From: Cerrena zonata
Lineage: Eukaryota > Basidiomycota > Agaricomycetes > Polyporales > Cerrenaceae
Direction: 5' to 3'
Length of the DNA stretch: 64,000 nt
Assembly (NCBI GenBank): GCA_038087015.1
Contig: JASBNA010000005.1
Span: forward strand, 1,736,001 to 1,800,000
Part shown: positions 49,610 to 61,163 of the stretch, in pieces
How the letters are laid out: every line of letters begins with the position of its first letter
Numbering within the stretch: position 1 is the stretch's first letter
Notes under the pieces: generated by a model
What the model was told of the DNA's origin: nothing
Databases searched by the model: none
The model's input: only the letters and a program-made list of their open reading frames with translations
Position numbers and translations under genes: made by a program

Positions 49610-51451
49610 TTAATGCCGACTGAGACACAGCTCTCTATGGCCCGCCTGCCAATCGCTAGAAGCAGAAAAAAAGAGAAAGAGATAAGCAAAAACACCCATA
49701 AACGGCTAAAAGCCGAGCGGACTTCACCTTTCTTGACACTTAGCACTGCAATATCGTACTCGCCAGCAGCCCTTACACATCTTCATAGTATGTTTCGGGG
49801 AATGAGATGAGCAGAAACAATTCCGATAATGACAACGTTTCAGTGGTATGTGTCTATACCCAGAGAGTGCGAGGTACACATTTTCCTGCAGGTTCTCTGT
49901 GGTAGGGTCCAATCCGACAGATCTTCCGATTCTGAGCCAAACCCGTTTCGAGTAATCGACAAGACGTTCGGAGTCGAGAGGTAACCGCTGTAGTTCTTCT
50001 AAGGTGGGACGCCAGACGGGAAATATCATCGGTTGCAGTCGGGCACTGTACTCTGGATCCTCGTTTGCATCGGTCCCGTAGTCATCGGTGTATAGAGAAC
50101 ATATTTTCCCCAGGGATTCTAAAACATCCGGGGCGATGATGAGTACACCAGTTAGGGTCAGTGGACGCGAAACTCACCAACAAATATGTATTGTCCAGAA
50201 ACAGCTGCAGCCGGGAACAGTCGGGCGCACATCTGGATGAGCTGCATACTCTCCATTTTGTCGCGTTTGAGCCGGTTGAGGTATTCAGGATTCTGTTCCA
50301 CAAGCATTCTGCACAAAGAATCAATAACCGTCCTGGTCTGATTGACATATGCAACAAGCGACGTACAGAATCGTCATGAGCCCAGGCATGAGCATCAGTT
50401 GAGAGTCCGTTTTTCCCATACAGAAATTCATCTGACATCCAATAGTAATGTTGAACATAGCAGATGTAAATCCCTTGGGCGGTATCGCAGCTTCGTGACA
50501 CAAAACGGGGTGACAAAACTTGCATGCAAGATGATGGGTAACTAAGACTTCGTGAAGATCCCCATTTGTGACGTCAGGATGAATTAGTTCGTAGATCGTC
50601 GCTATGCTGAATCTCCTGACTAATCCTTGTTCGACGAGAGCTTCGTCGAAGAATTGACTTCGCCAGTTCTTGTCAGGGTTTTCACATACAATCGCGTTCA
50701 CAATCTTCAACGCGAGAAAGCGATGCTTGTAGCCCATAATCCAGGCAAAAAGCATAAAATGACCCAAGTACGATTTATCGCCTGTGCGACTACACACGTC
50801 GATGAGTCATTACTTCAAGCTGATACCGTGATTCTGTTGTCTAAGAGCTTACCTATGGTGTCCTCCCAAAATGTATAAACGTTCTCCCATTTGAACTAAC
50901 GCACCACCAAGGAGATTGTGTCTAGAATTATCGTCCTCTACCTCGGAATCTGTTTGCTGTCGACCAAGCAAGAGGGGAGCTTTACTCCACAGAGTTTTCC
51001 ACAATTTTGGTGATGCGGAAACTGCATTATCAACTGCTTGCGAGATTACGGGCCCTCCTTCAAAGCGGATAATGTGACCCAGAGAACAGAGTATGTGAAA
51101 TTCGTAACGCTACAAAATATGAGTATCAGGTTGCACGACACGGAAGGCATGTAATCCTACCTTGGCAGCTTCGTTATCACGATACTTCCCATAAAGCGAA
51201 GGATCGGAAGCAATATCCAGAAGGACGCGGGGAAGATTGGTGTCCATGAAGTCATGCAAAACGTCGTCCAGAGTATTCGACAAGTTCAACACGATAGCGT
51301 TATGTATTTCATCTGCTAGAGTATAGCGTTTGGGATCCATGTACGCATGGAACTGTTTCAAGAGAGGTGCGACACTTCTCGGCGAGTTGTTGACCAAATC
51401 TTCGAATGGTCTCAGAGATGGCGTTTCCGACGGGTTGTCAGGCAAAGGCAT
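49610..51451 (-). CDS. C-terminal MYND zinc-finger protein (copy D)
   Basis: The ATG at 51451 begins MPLPDNPSETPSLRPFEDL. Segments PFEDLVNNSPRSVAPLLKQF, VLLDIASDPSLYGKYR, LGHFMLFAWIMGYKHRFLAL and HHLACKFCHPVLCHEA line up with copy B over the whole length. The finger is CFCSSHSPKHTMKMCKGCW, RVRYCSAKCQE, then DWQAGHRELCLSRH across the intron at about 49724-49656, ending at the TAA 49610-49612. The intron in the finger is in the same place and phase as in copy B. It is in opposite orientation to copy B, 20 kb away. Function beyond the MYND fold is unknown. Confidence 0.87.
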
Positions 51452-52317
51452 AGCTAGATGTCAGGAACGAAGTAGTGAGGCAGAAGGTGAGCGTGGCAGG
51501 ATGAAGGACACTCGTTCACTATAAATTTGTATACCAGTAAGCGAGAGGTCCTGAAACACTAAGATCATGTGTAGCGCCGTAGAATCGTGCAATAAAGCTA
51601 GAAACAATGCCGTCATCAATAAAATGCCAGGGTGTAGGCTCGGGCTTGAGCTTTCTGGGAGTAGGACTAGAGGAGTCTCCAAGGGTACAAGATGCATAGG
51701 AAGAAAAGAAGAAAGATTACCAAAGTTCACCGCTGTTGTGAATTTGACAGTTTCGAGAAGTCTCATAGGGTGACATCAATTGACAACTTTCGAGTTTAAA
51801 CGTCTGTACAATGAGCTGAGAATCTTTCTATTCCTTGAATGAATATGGCATATGGAACAGTGAACATGGAACGGTGAAAGCTGAACGTCGCGGTGGACAG
51901 TCAGAATGATCAAGATTCAAAAAGGTTAGAAATTTAAAGTTTAGGTTGTGACATAGGACACGCTTACATAATCACTTTTCGGCTTGGCACTAATAACTTC
52001 ACTGGGAGGGTTTCCGGAGTAGCAGCGGTACATGTTCAATATGCATCTCTACAAAGTCTCAGTGGAAGGATAGCAGGAAAAGTTGTGCCAGATGTTGAGA
52101 ACTGCATGTGCTCGGATACGGTGATGCTTCTTCTTCACGTAACGAGCAACCGGGCATGCTGTTTGATAGCCTAGAAGCGGGACGCCCTTTAGAAACGGAG
52201 TTGACAGACGGGCGGGAAGCGTCTCTACTACATACGAACTCTTCCACCCACCTCTCTTTGCTGGCCCCCTCCACTCACCCTCCGTCGTTCATTACACATT
52301 AACCACAGTCCTTAATC
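51452..52317. other. Divergent promoters of MYND copy D and ARF6
   Basis: An open frame at 51461-51766 (minus) is rich in leucine and histidine but shows no family resemblance. No gene is supported. Confidence 0.5.
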
Positions 52318-53167
52318 ATGGGTGCCAATCTTTCAAAAGCCATGGGTGTGTAGATATGTTGCTTTCCGGGCTCTTAGGGATGCTGAGGACGCCACCACTT
52401 TAAATAGCAAAGCTTTTCGGGAGTGCCAAGGAGATGAGGTTGTTGATGTTGGGATTGGATGCAGCTGGCAAGACGAGTGCGTATACCCTTTGTGTTTATC
52501 TGTCGAGTCGGATGCTGAACGAGAGCTCAATAGCTATTTTGTATAAACTCAAGATGAACCAGTCCGTCACGACCATTCCTACCGGTACGTTTTCCATTCC
52601 TTGCCTCACATTTCTGTCATACCATTACCTTGTGCTGACGCTCACAACAGTTGGTTTCAACGTCGAAACGGTCACGTACAAGAATGTCAAATTCAACGTG
52701 TGGGATGTCGGAGGACAAGATATGATCCGACCTCTCTGGAAGCACTACTACACCGGCACACAAGGTCTTGTCTTCGTTGTGGACAGCCAGGATCGTGAAC
52801 GGATAGATGAAGCAAAGCGAGAACTGCACGGTATATTGGGCGATAGGGAGATGAAAGAGTGTCTGTTGTTGGTGTTTGCGAACAAACAGGATCTACCGGG
52901 TGGTAAGTGTTGCCACTCGTGGTGTTTGATGTTTGTTAAACTGGGGCTTGTGAAGCTATGTCGCCGGCAGAAGGTCACTGAGAAGCTGGGTCTTCAACAA
53001 ATGCGTGAGAGGTCGTGGTATGTTCACCCAAGGTACGTCCTTTCTCTCAGCCTTCGTGTCAAGTATCGCCTTGCTAAGACTCCTCTTGCAGTTGTGCGAC
53101 AACTGGAGAAGGTCTCTTCGAAGGCCTTCAATGGCTCTCTCAGAACGTCAAGAAACGGACTCAATAA
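52318..53167 (+). CDS. ARF6: ARF6/ArfB-type small GTPase, with one frame break
   Basis: A myristoylated ARF-family GTPase of endocytosis and actin control at the plasma membrane. The ATG at 52318 gives [14 protein letters not shown] with the Gly2 myristoylation site. The P-loop [14 protein letters not shown] crosses an intron. [17 protein letters not shown] is the switch II segment, and [10 protein letters not shown] holds the NKQD motif. The next exon should read AMSPAEVTEKLG, but an extra G (GG at 52973-52974) breaks the frame after AMSPAE. Further on it reads [32 protein letters not shown] and ends KKRTQ at 53167. Removing one base restores the normal about 180 residues. Likely an assembly error. 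Confidence 0.93.
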
Positions 53168-54695
53168 GGACCCCAAACGGATGACCACGACCACTTATAT
53201 CCACTTCTCTATCACTATCTCGGACTTAATTTCCTCGATACCCATTTCCTATGGCACGTCTCCTCTTCTCTTCAAGTCATTCAATTTTTTTCGTTTCGAT
53301 CTCTTATGCCGTTTACGCGGGATGATCGATGTATGGGTTGCTTTGCTTTTTGCTTTCGAACATTGTAGTTAGTCTCATGGTAAGTTCACTTCCCGCTCCA
53401 GCAGCTTGTTTTCTTTGTTGATCGTTTATTCATTCCTATTGGGATTTTTCTTTTGGGTGTTAGAACGTCATGACAAACAGTCTGCTTTAGTGTATCGTAC
53501 AACTCATAATCTAGCCCGCCTCCCTCCTGAATGGCATACCCCGACCATTTCTAACTTGGATAATCCCTTATTTTTACGGTGTGGTTTCAATGATGTCATT
53601 GACGGGGATGATTCAAGGATCATCTTGAATCGGAGTCCAAATCAGCAGTATACGCAACTAGAACTTGGGAGCACTTGGTGCTTTGACCTACCGGATATAT
53701 CTGCACCCGCCAATCACGTACTTCAACCAGCTGAACTAGTACATCTAGTTCATTATTCAATCTGGTGCAGCGCTAGCGACTTCCAAACTGGTGGGTGCGG
53801 ATCCTCACAAGCGTACTTCTGATCTTGGTTCCATGATTTATCAATATCCTGACGTTCACCCTCATTTTGCTTCAAACTGGCTTCGAAGAAGAGTCGAATC
53901 ATATGGAACTCCGGTATGGTGCTCTAATGGCTACTCGACCGCCCTCCCCCTCTTGTGTCGATTCCTACTTAGCTCTGGCTGTACCCTGCTAGCCGTTGAT
54001 ATCGTGTTCCGCTACATCTCAAGTTTCCTGTCACACCTCGAATCATGATCTTAAGCTCAAACACGTCGCTCTCCGACTCGGTCCTCATTCCCAAGAATAT
54101 CCTGGCTTCGTTTAGTACGCTACGCCTCAGCGTGCAAGAACTGGGAGATTTCGACGGCGAACAGAACATCTCGGCTGTATACATAAGTTATTATCCCGTA
54201 GAGCTCCTACAAACGACATTCTCGACGCTATGTGCGGTATAGGGATGTCACTCGTCATGATGGATATCTTTCAAGACGAGGAATACTTTCCAGTTATATG
54301 ATGACACAGACGCAGAGGTGACGGTATGGGTTTTCGTTACGTGTTAACCTTCCGTTCTTGTTGACTGAAACTTATCTCTCGTTTACTTGCTTGTATTCTC
54401 AATGGCCACCCATGCTGACATTCTCTATTACGAGGAAGCAGTCAAACTACTAGGCCAAGATCCAAACGCGTCCAAAGATGCTTCGAGGACACCCGGTTCC
54501 CCATCCTGCGACAAATTGAATATTACACCAAAGTAAGAGGGGATAGTTCCCAGGTGCTCGTGAGCACCATGGGCCAGAAAGTTTGGGTTCGGCCAAGATG
54601 GTTTGTTCGCCGAAGGAAAGAGTAAGGAAGACTTGGAGGCGAGTACTATGGAGATTGGTACTGGTAAACCAACGACCCGTTGCTAACCGAAAGGC
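53168..54695. other. Possible decayed region upstream of a MYND remnant
   Basis: Open frames are short. One piece at about 54210-54300 reads ILDAMCGIGMSLVMMDIFQD, which faintly resembles VLMDIASDPSLYG of the intact MYND genes. This may be the body of the decayed copy below. Nothing else is recognised. Confidence 0.35.
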
Positions 54696-54924
54696 TGTAT
54701 ATGCTATCTGAAGAAACTGGAGCACAAGTTGCACACTTGCACAGGGTATGGCAAGGCGAGGTATTGCAATTTTCAATGCCAGACGTTGTTAGTTGTGAAT
54801 TCTTAATTTGTGGTGAGGCCTACCCGTCGCGTACGATTGGGGACTAAACAGTATGACTTTTGACAGGGATTGGAAGGAAGGCGGATATGGTAGGAGTTGC
54901 ACTACTACCAGAAATAAAACATAG
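54696..54924 (+). pseudogene. Degraded MYND-finger remnant
   Basis: One frame reads CICYLKKLEHKLHTCTGYGK then ARYCNFQCQT and, after a likely intron (about 54785-54866), DWKEGGYGRSC. This follows the finger of copies A-D residue by residue, and the intron sits where theirs does. Two zinc ligands are gone: CTGC has become CTGY (TAT at 54747-54749) and the last His of the DW..GH segment has become Tyr (TAT at 54886-54888). An in-frame stop lies just upstream, and no long body frame is found. It is best read as the broken end of a fifth copy. Confidence 0.55.
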
Positions 54925-55642
54925 ACGATGTTGGTGGAAGGTTGGGGTCGTTGTGTCTCGCTTCCTTCATGTTCTTGAAGGCTACCTCATAATTACTATG
55001 GGTGAATTTAATATTTGTCTATTTTCGTCTGCATATCTATTTATGTAGACCGTGGCAATTCTGCGACTTTGGGCTCGGAAGCTCTCGTTCGACCAGGAAA
55101 TAAAATAGAAAAATTACATTTTTCGAGACAATGTAGATAACAGGCGTCGGTTCTCAAATCCAGCCTGAATCCAGTCATATTTGTTGCATCTACCATCACC
55201 GGCATTCGTGACCCCGATTGGACGGGCGTCAATGATATCCGCTCTTTCAAGTTGGACACTGAGTACAAGATGGAACGGTAGCCCAAGTGGTCACACTCAG
55301 GCTATCGTATAAAAAAGTGTGAGTATTACCTTCTTATGCCTGTCTTTGAAAACAAGAGAAAGAACCAGACAGCAATAACTTTAAACTATGTCTTACTGTT
55401 TCTATTCAACCATCCAAGAAACGATCCTCTACCCTCGGTCTGTCAAGATGTCGGACTCGGACTCCATTGGCAGCCTCTGAGGCTGACTTGGTCAGTCAGG
55501 ATTGCACTGAAGGCTGACATCCGTGCTGGGAAGGCATATAGCTGCTCGCATCCGCTTTCAGGTCCCTTCAGCTCTTTCGTTATCCCCGCTATCATCCTCT
55601 TGCTTTCACTGTTATTTGTTTTCGAGTCTTCGCTATCTCGCT
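54925..55642. other. Intergenic, nothing recognised
   Basis: Short frames on both strands without domains. Confidence 0.5.
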
Positions 55643-56408
55643 ATGAACTACTTTCTTCTCAACCTCTCTGCTACCCTTTATACACCAAACTTCCTAACCA
55701 GAATGCTATCCACGCTGACTGTCGACAAGAAACCCCCAAGGCTTCGACCCCTCAGGTTGCCTGCTATTGTCGCTCAAAGGGAAGCCGCCGAGAAAGCAAA
55801 GCAACCTGGTCTTTGGTTGCGTATGCTGCGTGCGTCCTTACAATCTTGGTCACACTTAAAGCTCGTAAGTCCACTACGCCTTCGTTGTCCTTGATGTTGT
55901 ATGCTGACGCCTCTCATGATCGTACTAGGTTCTCAATCAGAAGTTCGAGGCTATTTCCAAAGGACTGTCAGCCTCCGATCTCAAGGTATCCCCAACTGAG
56001 GGATCACCGTTGTCAACCTCTTGCGTCCCCTGGGATCTGGCGCAGACTGCTCAAGGCGACTCGGAAGCTAGCTCACTTCCTCTTTCTGCTTCGTACGCTG
56101 CATGGGACATCGCCGCCGTATGCAGAGACGCCGACTCTCTTCAAGACGAAGATTCACACTCAGAAGACTCGGGTGACAGCGAGGAACTCGCCACCCCCAC
56201 CGGTTCACCGACATTAGGAGAATGCTCCCTACTCCCTACCGAGACGTTCAAGATCGTCATCCACGAATGTGAGACTCGGGATGAAGACGAGGTCCCCAAC
56301 TTCGGCGAAGTTGTCAACGATGGATCTCTCTACAAACTCCCTCTCCCCGTATGGGACTACCTCACTGGCCCTGTGCCATCATTCAACTCACCTCGTCTCA
56401 ACTGTTAA
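55643..56408 (+). CDS. Hypothetical acidic protein
   Basis: The ATG at 55643 (or one at 55703) opens exon 1, which ends LQSWSHLKL before a GTAAGT donor at 55863. The next exon starts VLNQKFEAISKGLSASDL at 55930 and runs to the TAA at 56408. A basic helix PAIVAQREAAEKAKQPGLWL is followed by an acidic Ser-rich stretch (DADSLQDEDSHSEDSGDSEE). No domain is recognised. The smooth splice junction and codon use suggest a real gene. Confidence 0.55.
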
Positions 56409-56929
56409 CGTGTCGCTTCTGTTTATTCCCGTCAACTTCGACTGGCCCCTACCGAGAGATCTGCCTGCTTCTTTCGATCGTTACCTCCTATAGCCAAACA
56501 ACCTTCTCGCGACCGCTTCTATCAGCTAACCATTCTGGAGGCTGGACATATCAAATTCATTCTGCTTATTTTTTCCTTTCGTCATGATCGCATATACAAA
56601 GTAAGTTGGTTGTATCAATCGTCTACATGTAGTCCTCTGACTAACGTTTTCTTTTCAAGATCCCACAAAAATCGCAAAATCAAATAACCAAAGATGTTAT
56701 GGATTTTCTTTTCCTGGGTTCGGTCATCATATATAAACAATATCATATATCTCTGCTTCATAGTAAGTCTCTCTTGCGATTGTCTTTTCGTCCTTGAACG
56801 TTAAACTCCCATACAATTTTCTTAGCACGAACAGCAAACGCTATCATCCTATCTTACGGAGTCGATCTCCTCTCCTACCATTAAACGCTCTTAATACGTC
56901 ACTTTGCAACCCGAGGACCCTTGCTATCT
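56409..56929. other. Leader of the tandem-repeat region
   Basis: No gene; CT-rich sequence begins toward the end. Confidence 0.4.
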
Positions 56930-57510
56930 ATCGTCAAATTCGCTGTCATATCGCTTTCGATATTCGCTATCCATCACGCTTTCGGATTCGCTTTCGATCA
57001 CGCTTTCGCGCTCTCTACTATGCTTTCGCGCTTTCCATTACGCTTTCGTGCACTATGCTTTCGCACTATCCACCATGCTTTCGTGTTTTCCACCTCGCTT
57101 TCGACATGCTTTCGGTCACGCTTTCGACCACGCTTTCGTGCTTTCCACTATGCTTTCGCGCTCTCCTATGTTTTCGCGCTTTCCATCACGCTTTCGCTCT
57201 CTTCACTACGCTCTCGTGCACCTCGCTTTCGCACCTGTCCACCATGTTTTCGCGCTATCCATCACTCGCATCGCTATCGAATCGCTGCTTTCGTTCACTA
57301 CTCTCCTCTCGCTATCGAATTGCTATCGAATTGCTATCGAATTGCTATCAAACCGCTCTCAAACCTCGCTTTCACATCGCTATCGAATCGCTATCGACCC
57401 CTGCTTTCGACCCTCGCTATCGACTCTTGCTTTCAAACCTCGCTATCGACCCCTGCTTTCGAAACCTCGCTATCGCACTATCAAACCAACTATCGAAAAC
57501 CGCTCTCCCG
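56930..57510 (+). repeat. Degenerate CT-rich tandem repeat (CGCTTTCG / GCTATCGA core)
   Basis: About 580 bases are made of imperfect units around CACGCTTTCG, TATGCTTTCGCG and, in the last third, GCTATCGAATTG repeated three times near 57309-57349. All three plus-strand frames stay open through the region because the units contain no stop triplets. No homogeneous codon pattern is favoured, so this is read as non-coding repeat. Confidence 0.7.
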
Positions 57511-57565
57511 ACACACCTCACTCCACCTATAAACAATTCCTCTACAAAGTAAAACAGTCATAACT

Positions 57566-57980
57566 GCCGGCGCATGTTCACATGGACGACATTGCACCGT
57601 CAGGATAGTTTTACTTTCCCGGACTTCGAGTTTCTCCTCATACTGTCAATTCAGGTTGGAACTCGGAGACTGGGGTTGGAATTTTTTAGGATTTGGGTTT
57701 GGAGAAGGGAGATGGTGCATGTTTCTGTAATGTTGTCGTTTGGACAGTATGGGTTTATGGAATGCTATTTATTTTGCTTTATTACTCTGCGTGAATCGTG
57801 TATGTGGTGACATCTGCTACAGATATTGCTTTCTGGTAGTGAGAGTATAAGCTATGGTGGACTTTTCAACACTTGAAGAGACGTGGCTGGCGTTAGACTG
57901 AACGGTCTGCTCGATCGTTGATCATAAATGCTATTATCGCCATGTTAGTCGTGTGGTAGTGTACAGAGTAATAATGTTTA
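57566..57980. other. 3' flank of the GH43 gene
   Basis: No gene is recognised. Confidence 0.6.
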
Positions 57981-59999
57981 TCAGTCCTCGTAAATATTAC
58001 CATATACCACAATCCTATCAATATCCGAAGCTTTTGCTGTGAAAGACCGCACTGTCAATATCCAAGTTTCAATATTTGGAATGAGGGATACGTACTTCCA
58101 TTCAGACCCGAGATTGTAATGAAGTTGTCGCTCCCTTCGTTAAAGGTGATATTCAACGGCATACTCAGAATAATGCCCGCGTTGGTGTCTCGTTGTCGTA
58201 ATTGTTGAGCTGCACCGCCGTTGACAGAAACAGTTGCCCATCGGTTGAGGACGAATCGATTTCCGCTCACGCCTCGGTTGTTACCAACTATATTCCCATG
58301 TCAATTGTCTGTGGAGAGATGTTATAAAGGACGGAATACTCACAGAGACCATCTGGGTTGTGGTAGTAAACCGAAACCCATTGGGGTTGTCCTGTTCCAA
58401 CGATGTTGCTGATTGTCAACGTCGCATCTCCCTGGACTGTAAATCGTAGTCAGCTTTAGCGAGCGGTTTCAGGAAGGGGAAGGAACTTGCTATCTTTCAC
58501 AATTTTGTTTCCCGAACATGCCGGCTGTTGGGACACATTTAAATCCAATCCATTCGTATCAGAAGCAACAGTTGAAGTTGAAATGGTACTTACGCAAACT
58601 GTGGCAGAGGCAGACCCAGTCCATTGTCCATCCTCAGCTTCGTATGTCTTTCCTTCGGGGTAACTAACGACACCTGTTTTGACGTCGATGGAATACAAAT
58701 CATGCCATTCAATCTTGAATTCCCCAATATCATCGTTGACATTTCCTGGTAGCCAGAGATACCTAGAGGTCCAAACACTGTTAAGGAATATCAAAATACT
58801 AACGCCGAGGCTTTTTCTGACCTGCTATCCCACAAGTCTGCAGCGGTCGACCACTGGTCACCACACCAGATGTAAGTGGTCTTTTCGGTGCCGTTGACTG
58901 TGATACCCATGGTGCTTTGTGAGTTGAAAGTACGAGTTCCGAGACTAGACAAGGATCAAGGTGAGTGAATAATAGTCGAGGTCAGTACAGATATGATCAC
59001 ATACGGAGCAACGTAAGATTGAATAGACCATGGTCCGGCGATCTTTTCTGCAGAGAAGTAGTTGACGTCGTTGGGCCTGTATCCTGTTTTGTGAGACATA
59101 AAGATGTAGTAGCGTCTTCCTGTATACAGGATTGAAGGTGCCTCCAAGTCGAAGTCTATCCACGGAGACAAGTCAGTGATATATTTCGGAGAGGATTCAA
59201 TGGGTACGTACCAAAGAATGTATATACGAGTTCTTCGACATTAGTGAAGTTGGAATTCAGTCGAGCGATGATGTTGTCATGAGATTCGTCCGCGTCACCG
59301 TTGCTGTAAAGTGCATAGGCAGAACCTGTTGACATATTTAGAGCCAATCTTAAAAACGAGCGAATAAATAAAAGTACCATCAACGTCCTGGAACAGTCCA
59401 AAGTCTTGACTAGGTCCACCGAGAGGATTGAATATCTGCAAAAGCTCATAGGGCCCTAAACAATATGGCTCAGCATTTGGTTCATGTGGAAAAGTGGCAG
59501 TGGGTCATTTACCTGTAATGTTTGGACTAGTCGCCACACCTTGCCTCAGAAGTCCATACGAAGAGTTATCCGAATGGAACCACAAATTCCATAACTGTGT
59601 CTCTTCGCTATAGATGATTTTGGGTCGTTCCACAACAGTGCCCGGACCAATAAGAGTGTCGGGTACAGGTGAAAGGGCTTGTCCCTCGAAATCCCAGTTC
59701 GCTAGATCAGAGGACGAATACAGGTTAAGGCCTAGGGTAAGTTGTCAGAAATGTGAGTGAGTGGGATGACGTCATATTGTCAATATATACGCACCTGAGA
59801 ACAATTCTGGACGGTCAGGTCTTTCGTTTTGTCCAACCCAATACCACTTTCCGTCATGAAAAGTGATACCCCCTGCGTGACCACTGATAATGTTCCCGTC
59901 GGTGTCTCTCCATTCTGCCCCAGGCACGATATACTTGTTCCTTCTAGCGGCTTGCACCCCTACAACCAGGAGAAATAAAGCAGAAAGACCGAAGCGCAT
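57981..59999 (-). CDS. Secreted GH43 exo-beta-1,3-galactanase with CBM35
   Basis: A signal peptide (MRFGLSALFLLVVGVQA) at 59999 leads to the GH43 domain. It opens YIVPGAEWRDTDGNIISGHA and has GKWYWVGQNERPDRPELF, VVERPKIIYSEETQLWNLWF, DFDLEAPSILYTGRRYYIFM and TFNSQSTMGITVNGTEKT. This order, including the Glu residues in VVERPK and LEAP, matches the fungal exo-beta-1,3-galactanase branch known from Phanerochaete. The C-terminal domain begins YEAEDGQWTG and ends DIDRIVVYGNIYED, the CBM35 pattern. The enzyme trims galactose from arabinogalactan side chains outside the cell. Seven to nine short introns break the gene. The frame is intact. Confidence 0.92.
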
Positions 60000-61163
60000 G
60001 ATGAGCGTAGTGAAGGGAGGTCTAGAGAGGAGTCGAGACTCAGCATGCTGTTATACGACATTTCACCTTTAAATGTCGGCGAGGTTGTTCCTGCTCACAT
60101 GCATTATTCATAGTCAGGTGTCGACATTCTACACACCAAGACCTTCGCGTCGGGATCTGGCCGCCAGGCGGACCGTGTGAGAGTCATGCGGAATAGTCTC
60201 TAGCGGTCCTCGATCAATGAGAATGACCTGCTCGCGCTGTGCACGGTCCTTGAAATAGTTCAGTCTCGTTCTCTTGGTACTGTTGGAAACAAGAGTGGGC
60301 AAGGCTGTGATCCAAACAGTACCGGGAATGGTTTGAAATAGTGTCAACCCACATTGTGCATGTGAGCACCGAGAGTGAGTACTTGAATCGGTACGAAGAT
60401 TTATGCTAACAAGAGCAACAATCAGTGGGTCCATACGATGCATGATATTGCATGTTGTGCAGTGCTATGAAGACGAGGTAGTCAGTTTGAGTGATTAGCG
60501 GGATGCCTACTTGTAATCAGAGTGATCCAACTATCATAGACCAAATATCTCCGATCATCAAGAATTACTTAAACTTAAGCAATCTCAACCTTCAACCTTC
60601 AAACTCGACCATTGTCGTCTGAATCCCATCGTTCATGAGATCCAAACTGGGCTGAGTCCGTACCATTTCTGTAGGTGGGGTGAGCTATTGGAGCGAGTTT
60701 GTCGTCGTATGCATAAACTTTCAGAAAGACTTATAAGACGGTAGACATCCAAAGTTTCAACATGTAGTCATGAGCAGGATTGTAGATGACCACGATGGCC
60801 CGGGCTTCACTGAGAGCTTCAAGTTCAAGTTGATCATGTTCCGCATCAATAATTTCCCAATTTGGCAAGATGATCGACAACCGAAACGAACTAGCGATGG
60901 CTCGGTTGGTCTCGCTTTCAATTGTCGTTAGCGTTGAATGCCAGCAATCCAATCCATTTCTCTTTCTACTAAGAGCTTCACCTACACCAAATTCTCAGTT
61001 CGCGACGACTACGTATCTGTAGTTTATGCCTGGTGATCTCAAAACAAACTATTGGAGGAAAACTCGATCGAACGCATTTGGAAACAACAGCCGCTCACTA
61101 CTCCCTGCACCAATCCAACTCGCTCGGACTTCGTTTATTTCACGGCATAGTCATCCCCGAGGG
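60000..61163. other. Divergent intergenic region, nothing recognised
   Basis: Open frames at 60129-60443 and 60731-60952 (minus) show no family resemblance. Promoters of the GH43 and sulfhydryl oxidase genes lie here. Confidence 0.45.

Noticed and set aside
56794..57563. Three overlapping plus-strand frames of 203-252 codons
   Set aside because: They arise from a stop-free CT-rich repeat, not from coding selection.
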